Shown here: positions 56,925 through 64,000 of the stretch, one piece after another
How positions within the stretch are numbered: position 1 is the first letter of the stretch
Layout of the letters: every line of letters begins with the position of its first letter
Origin: Burkholderia ubonensis
GTDB lineage: Bacteria; Pseudomonadota; Gammaproteobacteria; Burkholderiales; Burkholderiaceae
Assembly (NCBI RefSeq): GCF_902833085.1
Contig: NZ_CADFEB010000004.1
Coordinates: 1 to 64,000, forward strand
Direction of reading: 5' to 3'
Length of the DNA: 64,000 nt
Made by a program: the position numbers and the translations under genes
The notes under the pieces: generated by a model
Database searches by the model: none
Seen by the model: only the letters and a program-made list of their open reading frames with translations
What the model was told of the DNA's origin: nothing

Positions 56925-58328
56925 TCAGTGCGCGTCGTGACCGTGCGCGAGCTTCGAATGACGGCGCGAGTACACGAAGTAGATCGCGAGGCCGATCACG
57001 AGCCACACGCCGAACGCGGCCCACGTGACGGGCGCGAGGTTCAGCATCAGGAACAGGCACGACGCGACCGCGAGGATCGGCACGACCGGCACGCCGGGGC
57101 AGCGGAACGCGCGCGGCAGGTCCGGATGGGTGCGGCGCAGCACCAGCACCGCGATCGACACCATCGAGAACGCGGCGAGCGTGCCGATGTTGATCAGCTC
57201 GGCGAGCACGTTGAGCGGCACCAGCGCGGCGATCAGCCCGAAGAACAGGCCGACGAGCCAGGTCGTCAGGAACGGCGTCGCGAAGCGCGGATGCACGCGC
57301 GACAGCGTCGCCGGCAGCAGGCCGTCGCGCGACATCGCGAAGATGATGCGGGTCTGGCCGTAGCTCATCACGAGGATCACGGTCAGCATGCCGAGCACGG
57401 CGCCGAGGTCGATGAAGCCCGCGACCCATCTCTCGCCGGCGATCTGCAGCGCGTACGAGATCGGGTGCGAGATGCTCGCGTACTGCGCGGACGGCACGAT
57501 GCCCGTCGCGACCGCCGCGACCGCGACGTACAGGAACGCGCAGACGGCGAGCGATGCGATGATGCCGATCGGCAGGTCGCGCTTCGGGTTCTTCACTTCC
57601 TCGGCCGCCGACGACACCGCGTCGAAGCCGATGAACGCGAAGAACATCACGGCCGCGGCGCCGAACACGCCGTTCCAGCCGTGCGGCATGAACGGCTGCC
57701 AGTTCGCCGGGGTCACGTGGAAGATGCCGACCGCGATCACGAGCAGCACCACCGACACCTTGATGAACACCATCACGTTGTTGATGCGGGTCGATTCGCG
57801 GATGCCGATCGACAGCAGCGTCGTGATCACGATCATCACGAGGAACGCCGGCAGGTTGAACCACGTGACCACGCCCGGCACCGCGCCGGGCGCGGCGCTC
57901 AGCACGGTCGGCAGCGTGAGGCCGAAGCCCTGCAGCAGCGACTGCAGGTAGCCGGACCAGCCGACCGACACGGCGGACGCGGCGAGCCCGTATTCGAGCA
58001 TCAGGTCCCAGCCGATGATCCATGCGACGAGCTCGCCGAGCGTCGCATACGAATACGTGTAGATCGAGCCGGCGACCGGAATCGTCGACGCGAACTCGGC
58101 GTACGACAGCGCGGCGAGCCCGCACGCGATCGCGGCGATCACGAACGACAGCATCAGCGCGGGGCCGGCCTGCACGGCGCCGGTGCCGGTCAGCACGAAG
58201 ATGCCGGTGCCGATGATCGCGCCGATGCCGAGGAAGGTGAGGTCGATCGCGCCGAGCGCTTTCTTGAGCCCGGCGGCGTGCGCGCCGGCGATCATGCGAT
58301 CGACGTTTTTCTTGCGGAAGAGAGACAT
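56925..58328 (-). CDS. APC-family amino acid permease
   Basis: A 467-residue transporter with 12 predicted membrane helices. The APC signature LGIGAIIGTGIFVLTGTGA is in helix 1, and FFAFIGFDAVSSAAEEVKNPKRDLPIGI is the family loop after helix 6. It resembles the cationic amino acid/YhdG-type subgroup. A His-containing C-terminal tail (KLAHGHDAH) is exposed to the cytoplasm. The substrate is not set by sequence alone. It is monocistronic with hairpins at its 3' end. Confidence 0.9.
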   Translation of the reverse strand: MSLFRKKNVDRMIAGAHAAGLKKALGAIDLTFLGIGAIIGTGIFVLTGTGAVQAGPALMLSFVIAAIACGLAALSYAEFASTIPVAGSIYTYSYATLGELVAWIIGWDLMLEYGLAASAVSVGWSGYLQSLLQGFGLTLPTVLSAAPGAVPGVVTWFNLPAFLVMIVITTLLSIGIRESTRINNVMVFIKVSVVLLVIAVGIFHVTPANWQPFMPHGWNGVFGAAAVMFFAFIGFDAVSSAAEEVKNPKRDLPIGIIASLAVCAFLYVAVAAVATGIVPSAQYASISHPISYALQIAGERWVAGFIDLGAVLGMLTVILVMSYGQTRIIFAMSRDGLLPATLSRVHPRFATPFLTTWLVGLFFGLIAALVPLNVLAELINIGTLAAFSMVSIAVLVLRRTHPDLPRAFRCPGVPVVPILAVASCLFLMLNLAPVTWAAFGVWLVIGLAIYFVYSRRHSKLAHGHDAH

Positions 58329-58487
58329 TGCGGATGAGGTCGCCGGCCCGCACGAACGCGGGGGCGCTGAGTGAGTGAAAAACCCGATATTTTAGCCGAT
58401 TTGGCCGGGGCGACCCGCCGCGGCGCACCATCGCGCGGCGGAATCGCCCGCTAAAACAAGCGCTTGCACGAGGAGGGCGCGCGGCCG

Positions 58488-59144
58488 TCAGGCGCCGGAC
58501 GCGGGCGCCATGTCGACGAGCCGGTTGCTCATCACGTAGAAGGTCAGTTCCGCGTTGTTCGACAGCCGCATCTTCTCGAGCAGCCGCGTGCGGTAGACGC
58601 TCACCGTCTTCACCGACAGCGACAGCGTGTGGGCGATGTCGGTGAGCCGCTTGCCGGACGCGAGCATGCACAGCGTCTGGTATTCGCGGTCCGACAGCTT
58701 CTCGTGCGGCAGCGGCTCGTTCTCGAACGACACGTATTCGGCGAGCGCCTCGGCCATCGCCGGGCTCACATACTTGCGGCCCGCGGCAACCTGCTGGATC
58801 GCGGAGATCATCTGCGCGGCGTTGACCGTCTTCGACAGGTAGCCGGCCGCGCCGGCCTTCAGCGCGCGCACCGCGTACTGGTCTTCGCGATACATCGAGA
58901 ACATCAGCACCGGCGTGCGCGACAGCTTGCGCTTCAGGCGCTTGAGCACCTCGATGCCGTTCATGTCGGTCAGCGAGATGTCGAGCAGGATCACGTCGAA
59001 TTCGCGCTTGTCGACGGCCGCCATCGCTTCGCCGCCGGTTTCCGCCTCGGTGACTTCGCGGGCCACGCCGCGGTCGATCAGCAGGTGCCGGATGCCTTGC
59101 CGGACGATCGCGTGGTCGTCGACGAGCAGGATGTTCAGACTCAT
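58488..59144 (-). CDS. NarL/FixJ-family response regulator
   Basis: A 218-residue regulator. The receiver has the acidic pair in LLVDDHAIVRQG, phosphoacceptor D55 in VILLDISLTD, and K105 in YLSKTVNA. The C-terminal LuxR-type helix-turn-helix runs through LSDREYQTLCMLASGKRLTDIAHTL and VKTVSVYRTRLLEKM. It is encoded 7 bases after the histidine kinase and is surely its partner. Relatives include UvrY/RhpR-like regulators; the targets are unknown. Confidence 0.92.
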   Translation of the reverse strand: MSLNILLVDDHAIVRQGIRHLLIDRGVAREVTEAETGGEAMAAVDKREFDVILLDISLTDMNGIEVLKRLKRKLSRTPVLMFSMYREDQYAVRALKAGAAGYLSKTVNAAQMISAIQQVAAGRKYVSPAMAEALAEYVSFENEPLPHEKLSDREYQTLCMLASGKRLTDIAHTLSLSVKTVSVYRTRLLEKMRLSNNAELTFYVMSNRLVDMAPASGA

Positions 59145-59151
59145 GGCGCCC

Positions 59152-59970
59152 TCACGAAATCGGGAAGGCGCGGCGCGCCGTTGCCGGCGCCGCGAACAGC
59201 GCGTCCCATGCGAACCGCGCGGCGAGCCGGGCGCCGCGGCCCGCGGCCGGCGAGGCCAGTTCGAAGCCGCCGCCGAATGCCTCGCAGCGGGCGCGCATGC
59301 CGGCGAGGCCGTAGCCGTGACGGTGGGCGCGCGCGAAACCGATTCCGTCGTCGGCAACGATCAGCGACAGGTGCGTGCCGTCCGCTTCGATCCGCACGTC
59401 GACCGACGTCGCGCGCGCATGCTTCGCGACGTTCGACAGCGCTTCCTGCGCGACGCGGAAGATCGCGAGCGCGCCCGGGCCGGCGAGCTGCGGCAGGCGC
59501 GCGTCGGCGGCGCACACGAAGCTCGTGCGCAGGCCGGTGTGTTCCGCATGGCCGTCGATCCAGGCCGACAGCGCGCGCACGAGCCCGCCGTCGAGCGCCG
59601 GCGTGTCCTGCTCGGCGATCAGCCGGCGGTTCGCGTCGGTCGCGGCGTCGAGCGCGCGCTGCGCGAGATCGAGCGCGCGACGGCAGCCTTCGGGCGCGTC
59701 GGCGGGCAGCCAGGTGTCGATGTTCGCGAGCGCGAAGCGCGCGGCGGTGAGTTCGGCGCCGAGCCCGTCGTGCAGCTCGCCGGCCAGATGGCGGCGCGCC
59801 GCTTCGTCGGCGGCGAACAGTGCGGCGGACAGCTCGGTGATCCGCGCGGCGAGCGCATCGCGGCCGGCGGCAGTCGTGCAGGGCAACGGGGCGGGGGCGC
59901 AGGCCGGCGACGGCTGCTGCGACGGGAACGGGGCGTGGGCGCTCTCGGGCGCATTAAGCGACGTATCCAT
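59152..59970 (-). CDS. Soluble HPK7-type sensor histidine kinase
   Basis: A 272-residue kinase with no membrane helix and no recognisable input domain. The first 40 residues are Pro/Ala-rich, and a short coiled segment leads to the HisKA_3 motif RHLAGELHDGLGAELTA with H67. The ATPase domain shows VAQEALSNVAKHARA and LIVADDGIGF and GYGLAGMRARCEAFGG boxes. It is paired with the NarL-type regulator. With no sensor domain it may sense through a partner or its own coiled segment. Confidence 0.9.
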   Translation of the reverse strand: MDTSLNAPESAHAPFPSQQPSPACAPAPLPCTTAAGRDALAARITELSAALFAADEAARRHLAGELHDGLGAELTAARFALANIDTWLPADAPEGCRRALDLAQRALDAATDANRRLIAEQDTPALDGGLVRALSAWIDGHAEHTGLRTSFVCAADARLPQLAGPGALAIFRVAQEALSNVAKHARATSVDVRIEADGTHLSLIVADDGIGFARAHRHGYGLAGMRARCEAFGGGFELASPAAGRGARLAARFAWDALFAAPATARRAFPIS

Positions 59971-60327
59971 GACTCTCCCTGCTCTCAGAAAGCGATTCAG
60001 ACACCGGTCGGCGGCGTGTGCCGGAAGCCCGAAAGTGCGGCTCCCTGACGGAATTTGTCACCCGTCAGGGTAACAAAATTTACATCTTGTAACACATAGA
60101 TCCGACCCTTCAATGCGCATCCGAATTGCAACCGCGCGCCGCGCATAATATCTCAAAAATTCTTGAAAAGTCATGACGGGCGGGACATATAAGGGTTTTT
60201 GTGAACAATCCGGACGAACCTGTTGTAGGAAAAACACTGACACGCGAGCCGCCACAAGTGCCGGATCCAAATGTAACTATTTGAGATAGATGGTCGTCGA
60301 TTGTTACGAATTCGCCAAGCGCGGGCG
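59971..60327. other. AT-rich intergenic region upstream of the kinase gene
   Basis: This 357-base spacer has no supported gene and unusually low G+C at 60060-60310. It must contain the promoter of the kinase-regulator pair. The inverted repeat listed at 60043-60070 is the main feature. Small open frames here lack ATG starts or ribosome sites. Confidence 0.6.
60043..60070. promoter_or_regulatory. Perfect 9-bp inverted repeat before the kinase gene
   Basis: CCCTGACGG (60043-60051) and CCGTCAGGG (60062-60070) flank a 10-base AT-rich centre. The repeat lies 73 bases before the kinase start codon, either in its leader RNA or at its promoter. It could be an operator for a dimeric regulator such as the paired NarL-type protein. 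Confidence 0.6.
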
Positions 60328-60354
60328 AAAAAAAACCGGAGCGAAAGCTCCGGT
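60328..60354 (-). terminator. Intrinsic terminator of fpr
   Basis: On the minus strand ACCGGAGC and GCTCCGGT (60347-60354 with 60335-60342) form an 8-bp stem around a 4-base loop, followed by eight T residues. It lies 30 bases beyond the fpr stop. Confidence 0.93.
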
Positions 60355-60384
60355 CTTTGATGGTGCGCAAGTTTCAGGGGCAGA

Positions 60385-61155
60385 TCAGTCGACGAATGCG
60401 CGCTCGATCACGTAGTGGCCCGGCGCGCTGTTCTTGCCTTCGACGAGGCCGGCCTGCTTCAGCAGGTCGGTCGTGTCCTTCAGCATCGCGGTGCTGCCGC
60501 ACAGCATCACGCGGTCGTGTTCCGGCGAGAACGGCGGGACGTCGAGGTCGGTGAACAGCTTGCCGGTCGAGATCAGGTCGGTGATCCGGCCTTCGTTCTC
60601 GAATTCCTCGCGGGTAACCGTCGGGTAGTAGACGAGCTTTTCCTTGATGATGTCGCCCAGGTACTCGTGGCCCGGCAGGTCGTGCTTGATGTAGTCCATG
60701 TACGCGAGCTCGCCCTTCAGGCGGCAGGTGTGCGTCAGGATGACCTTGTCGAAGCGTTCGTAGATGTCCGGATCGCGGATGATCGACATGAACGGCGCGA
60801 GGCCCGTGCCGGTCGACAGCATCCACAGCGTCTTGCCGGGCAGCAGGTTGTCGGCGACGAGCGTGCCGGTCGGCTTCTTGCCGATCAGCACCGTGTCGCC
60901 CACCTTCAGGTGTTGCAGGCGCGACGTCAGCGGGCCGTTCTGGACCTTGATGCTGAAGAACTCGAGGTGCTCCTCGTAGTTCGGGCTGACGATGCTGTAG
61001 GCGCGCGCGAGCGGCTTGCCGTCGACCTCGAGGCCGACCATCGTGAATTCGCCGTTGTTGAAGCGCAGGCTCGGCTCACGGGTGCAGGTGAAGCTGAAAA
61101 GCGTATCGGTCCAGTGGTGGACGGATTGGACGGTGGCGGTGTCGTATTTGCTCAT
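60385..61155 (-). CDS. fpr: Ferredoxin--NADP+ reductase
   Basis: A 256-residue bacterial-type FAD-dependent reductase moving electrons between NADPH and ferredoxin or flavodoxin. The FAD motif RAYSIVSP, the NADP-binding STGTGLAPFMSIIRDP, and the C-terminal APGHYVIERAFVD are all visible. Length matches the subclass I bacterial Fpr group, often part of oxidative-stress and iron responses. The ATG at 61155 begins MSKYDTATV. It ends at a strong terminator. Confidence 0.95.
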   Translation of the reverse strand: MSKYDTATVQSVHHWTDTLFSFTCTREPSLRFNNGEFTMVGLEVDGKPLARAYSIVSPNYEEHLEFFSIKVQNGPLTSRLQHLKVGDTVLIGKKPTGTLVADNLLPGKTLWMLSTGTGLAPFMSIIRDPDIYERFDKVILTHTCRLKGELAYMDYIKHDLPGHEYLGDIIKEKLVYYPTVTREEFENEGRITDLISTGKLFTDLDVPPFSPEHDRVMLCGSTAMLKDTTDLLKQAGLVEGKNSAPGHYVIERAFVD

Positions 61156-61369
61156 GACTGTGAAAACGGACGCGCGTAGCAGACGCGTGCAATGGGCGAA
61201 AAACGAGGGCGTCGACCCGATCCGGGGATCGGCCGGCCGGCGCGCCGGACACGCGCCTTCTCGATGACAGACGTTTGAAGAACTGCTTATTTTACCTTGA
61301 CTGCGCCAATCGCGCGCTTGCCCCCGGCGGATGCGCGGATTTGGCGCAACGTTGTCTTTCGATTCGCTT

Positions 61370-62017
61370 TCATCGATCGGCGGCGAGCTTCGCGCCGAGG
61401 CCGACCAGCGCGGCGCCGCACAGCGCGTCGAGCGGGCGGCGCACGCGCCGGTAGCCGCGCTGCGCGCGGGGGCTCGCGAACAGGTACGCGACGCTGCAGT
61501 ACCAGCCGACCGACATCGCGCCGATCGTCAGCAGCGCCGTGCCGTTGAACCACAGCGGCACGTGCGCGGGCAGCATCGCCGCGAACACGCTGGTCCAGAA
61601 CGCGCACGACTTCGGGTTCGTCAGGCACGTGACGAGTCCGCTGCGATAGGCGCGCAGGTGGGCGCGCGCGTCCGGCGGCGGCAGCGACGCGGGGGCGGCG
61701 GACGCGGTGTCCGGGGCCGGATCGCGCCGCGCGCTCGCGCGCAGCAGCTTGAAGCCGAAATAGACGAGGTACGCGGCACCGCCGATCCGGATCGTGTCGT
61801 ACAGCCATTCGACCTGATGCAGCACGGCGGCGAGGCCGAGCATCGCGAGCGTCGCCCAGGTGATCGACGCGGTGCCGACGCCGAGCGCCGACACGGCGCC
61901 GAGGCTGCGCCGGCCCGACATCGACAGCTGCGAGATCATGAAGATGTTCGGGCCCGGCGTGACGAGCGCGACGAAGTAGACGGCGGCGATTTGCAGCAGG
62001 ATCGGCAGGTAGCTCAT
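61370..62017 (-). CDS. LysE-family amino acid exporter
   Basis: A 215-residue LysE/RhtB-type exporter with about five or six membrane helices. The family signature VALVTPGPNIFMISQLSMSGRR lies at the N-terminus, and the second block SGLVTCLTNPKSCAFWTSVFAAMLP follows a polar loop. It should export amino acids or related compounds across the inner membrane. No LysG-type regulator is adjacent. Confidence 0.9.
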   Translation of the reverse strand: MSYLPILLQIAAVYFVALVTPGPNIFMISQLSMSGRRSLGAVSALGVGTASITWATLAMLGLAAVLHQVEWLYDTIRIGGAAYLVYFGFKLLRASARRDPAPDTASAAPASLPPPDARAHLRAYRSGLVTCLTNPKSCAFWTSVFAAMLPAHVPLWFNGTALLTIGAMSVGWYCSVAYLFASPRAQRGYRRVRRPLDALCGAALVGLGAKLAADR

Positions 62018-62078
62018 GGCGGCGCAGGCTCGGGCACGGATACGAGCCGCTACTGTATCGCGGGCGCCGCCGCGCCGC

Positions 62079-62903
62079 TCAGGTTGGCGGCGGATCGAGG
62101 CGCAGGCGGGCAATGTACGGCAGGTGGTCGGACAGCCATGCGGTCTCGCCGGACGGCGCGTTCCATTCGAGCGGCGTCATCCCGCGCACGAACATCTTGT
62201 CGAGCGCGAGCGCCGGCGAAAACGCGGGGAACGTGCGCCCCGACTCGCCGAGCAGCGTCGCGACCTCGGTCAGGCCGATCTCGCCGAACAGCGGAATCGA
62301 ATCGTTGCGCCAGTCGTTGAAGTCGCCCGCGAGCACGAGCGGGCCGTCCTTCGCGTGGCGCATGATCCAGTGCGCGATCCAGTGCATCTGGCGCAGCCGC
62401 GCGGCGCGCGTGAGCGCGAGATGCGCGCACAGCAGCGTGACGGGGCGCGCGCCGGCGAGGGTCGCGCGCGCGACCAGCAGGCCGCGCCGCTCGAAGCGGT
62501 GCGCGGAGATGTCCCAGCGCCCGCCGAGGTCGAGCGGATGCGGCGACAGGATCGCGTTGCCGTGCCGCCACGACGGCTTGAACACGTTCGGGCCGAGCGC
62601 GATCTGCCAGTCGAGCGCATGCGCGATCTCGGTGGCCTGGCAATGCCAGACGTCGTCGTACGCATCGTTCATCGGCGCGCCGAAGCCGGGCGCGAGCACG
62701 GGCCGCGGCAACCGCCGCGCCATCGCTTCCTGCAGGAAATACACGTCGGCGTGCGTCGACTGCATCCAGTCGCGCATCGCGTTCCACGCGGTGAAGCCGA
62801 GCGGCGTGCGTCCCTTGTGCAGGTTCCAGCTCACCGCGGTGAGTTCGTCGGGCGCGGCGTGCGGCTCGGCGAACGGGACGGACAGGGCATCTGACGCTTG
62901 CAT
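62079..62903 (-). CDS. Endonuclease/exonuclease/phosphatase-family protein
   Basis: A 274-residue EEP-fold protein. Active-site segments appear in order: WNLHKGR, the metal-binding Glu in VYFLQEA, LVLAGDFNDWR, and the catalytic LSDHLPY. No signal peptide is evident. EEP proteins cleave phosphodiesters or phosphomonoesters in nucleic acids, lipids or small molecules, and the target here is unknown. It starts 6 bases after the small exported protein gene, so the two form an operon. Confidence 0.88.
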   Translation of the reverse strand: MQASDALSVPFAEPHAAPDELTAVSWNLHKGRTPLGFTAWNAMRDWMQSTHADVYFLQEAMARRLPRPVLAPGFGAPMNDAYDDVWHCQATEIAHALDWQIALGPNVFKPSWRHGNAILSPHPLDLGGRWDISAHRFERRGLLVARATLAGARPVTLLCAHLALTRAARLRQMHWIAHWIMRHAKDGPLVLAGDFNDWRNDSIPLFGEIGLTEVATLLGESGRTFPAFSPALALDKMFVRGMTPLEWNAPSGETAWLSDHLPYIARLRLDPPPT

Positions 62904-62909
62904 GTCGGC

Positions 62910-63392
62910 TCAGTCCTTGCTGACGTGCGCGCGCAGGCGGTACACGAGGTGCGGATGCTGCTCGACGAGCGTCCAGTCGGTCCAGTTGTCGCCGCCGACC
63001 GACAGCCCCGGATGGCTCGCGACGATTTGCCGCGGCGAGTTCGGCAGGCACGGATCGCTCGGCTTCGCGCCCGGGTCGTCGAGCGTTTCCTGCACGTCGA
63101 GCGCGAGCGAGATCGCGTTCGCGTCGACCGCGAGCGGCGCGACGGTGACGGAGCGCGAGCGCTCGGTCGGCACGACGCGCGCCTGATCGCCGCAGCCGAC
63201 GGGCACGGCGGACGGATAACGATGGGTGTCGGTGCGGGTCTGACCCACGGTGGTTTTCTGCTGGAACGTGTCGATCGTTTGACCGTCGCGCACCACCTGG
63301 ATCTCCCATGCGACGACGGCGGGCGCGGGGCTCTGCGCATGGGCGGCGAGCGCGGCGCTCGCCAGCAGGACGGCCAGGCCGTGTTTCAGCAT
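62910..63392 (-). CDS. Exported protein of unknown function
   Basis: A 160-residue protein with a clear signal peptide (MLKHGLAVLLASAALAAHAQ, cleavage after AHA). The mature part is polar with two Cys about 60 residues apart (VGCGD and DPCLPN), which may form a disulfide in the periplasm. Beta-rich spacing suggests a small globular domain. I do not recognise a family. It is upstream of, and probably co-transcribed with, the EEP-family gene. Confidence 0.8.
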   Translation of the reverse strand: MLKHGLAVLLASAALAAHAQSPAPAVVAWEIQVVRDGQTIDTFQQKTTVGQTRTDTHRYPSAVPVGCGDQARVVPTERSRSVTVAPLAVDANAISLALDVQETLDDPGAKPSDPCLPNSPRQIVASHPGLSVGGDNWTDWTLVEQHPHLVYRLRAHVSKD

Positions 63393-63684
63393 GAAGCCTC
63401 TCCGGAATCGCGGTGTAGCGGGAAACGGACGCACATCTTACGCCCGATCGGCATCGACCGCGATGCGACCGAAGGTGGCGCGGCGCGTGTGTCGCGCGAT
63501 GTGGTCCTGCTTGAAAGGTAAGTGCGCGTTGCGCGTTTTCAAGCAAAAAAACGCGTGAACCTGCCGAGTGCGCCGGCTGTCAGCAGCACACGCGCGCGGC
63601 TGCTTGCTTGCACCGGAATTCTGGGCCGCTACACTGAAATCGAAGGGGTCTGATGGTACGCAGGCAAGCGGGTGCGAGGTTGGT

Positions 63685-64000
63685 ATGACGACGGCGATGG
63701 TGAAGCAGGAACTGGCGGTGGCGTCCTTCAGCACGGTGTATGACCTCGAGCAGGTCGAGACGGCGCTGAGCGACCTGAACGACGGCGCGAGCGACGCGCT
63801 GCGCGCCACCTACGAGAGGATGCTCAAGACCGGCAATCTGCGCTTTTGCGTGAAGCCGAACCGGATGCCGTCGTTCGACGCGCTCGGCGAGGCGCTGCCC
63901 AATTTCACGGAGCCGCTCGGCGACGTGCGCAAGCAGGTCGCGCTGTGCCTCGAAACCGACGACCGGCTCGAACTGATGCCGATCCTGCTGCTCGGCCCGC
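63685..64000 (+). CDS. Probable AAA-family ATPase, N-terminal part (cut by window edge)
   Basis: An ATG at 63685 opens a frame that runs off the right edge. The 105 visible residues (MTTAMVKQELAVASFSTVYDL...) are charged and helical. They end LELMPILLLGP, which would lead naturally into a P-loop such as GPPGxGKT just beyond the window. AAA ATPase is therefore a reasonable guess, but no Walker motif is actually seen. An ATG at 63697 is an alternative start. Confidence 0.6.
   Translation, partial: MTTAMVKQELAVASFSTVYDLEQVETALSDLNDGASDALRATYERMLKTGNLRFCVKPNRMPSFDALGEALPNFTEPLGDVRKQVALCLETDDRLELMPILLLGP

Noticed and set aside
60058..60270. A 70-codon protein upstream of the kinase gene
   Set aside because: It has a TTG start, no ribosome site and sits in an AT-rich promoter-like region overlapping an inverted repeat.

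Overview
The window looks like chromosome 1 of a Burkholderia species (Betaproteobacteria). Coding DNA is about two-thirds G+C or higher, third codon positions are almost always G or C, and the gene sets are typical of the genus: argB-HAD-slmA, regB/regA, hslVU-dksA-COG0523, xerC-DUF484-dapF, lpxL<>metK and a fliKJIHGF<>fliE-fliS-fliT flagellar block. This is inferred from gene content and composition; no search was run.

Region 1 (1-15.9 kb) is part of a type VI secretion system (T6SS). It starts with the 3' end of an unidentified gene carrying six tandem TPPPSE hexapeptides, followed by a PAAR spike and an Rhs protein with almost nothing after its core. Converging on rhs is an eight-gene minus-strand operon: tagK-like, tagJ/impE, tssE, tssF, tssG, tssA, a pilin-domain adhesin and a GlcNAc-type glycosyltransferase. 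clpV (tssH) diverges from it across an AT-rich spacer with inverted repeats. tssB, tssC, hcp, tssJ, tssK, tssL, tssM and vgrG are not in the window and may lie to the left.

Region 2 (15.9-36 kb) is housekeeping: slmA, a HAD nucleotidase and argB in overlapping array; a CWC Cys-rich protein; the redox two-component pair regB/regA; hslVU, dksA and a His-rich COG0523 GTPase; rlmI; xerC, DUF484 and dapF; lpxL divergent from metK. Two accessory insertions stand out. A lower-G+C pair at 21.1-22.8 kb encodes an HExxH metallopeptidase-like protein and a lipoprotein, and resembles an orphan effector/immunity module. A higBA toxin-antitoxin operon at 31.4-32.1 kb has a clear promoter/operator palindrome. 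metK has a structured leader.

Region 3 (35-44.6 kb) holds metabolic and transport genes: PhyH dioxygenase, DUF3185, an aldo-keto reductase, a DMT exporter, SrkA kinase, a coniferyl-aldehyde-type dehydrogenase and a GMC oxidoreductase.

Region 4 (44.6-54.7 kb) is flagellar. fliF-fliG-fliH-fliI-fliJ-fliK run leftward as a tightly packed operon. fliE, fliS, fliT, a second FliK-type protein and a FlhB-C-terminal-like protein run rightward, with a near-consensus FliA (sigma-28) promoter before fliS.

Region 5 (54.7-64 kb) contains a PepSY membrane protein behind a Fur-box-like site, an XdhC-family protein, an APC permease, a NarL-type response regulator with a soluble histidine kinase, ferredoxin-NADP reductase, a LysE exporter, an endonuclease/exonuclease/phosphatase-family protein, a small exported protein and the start of a probable AAA ATPase cut by the window edge. 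No rRNA, tRNA, CRISPR array or insertion sequence was recognised.
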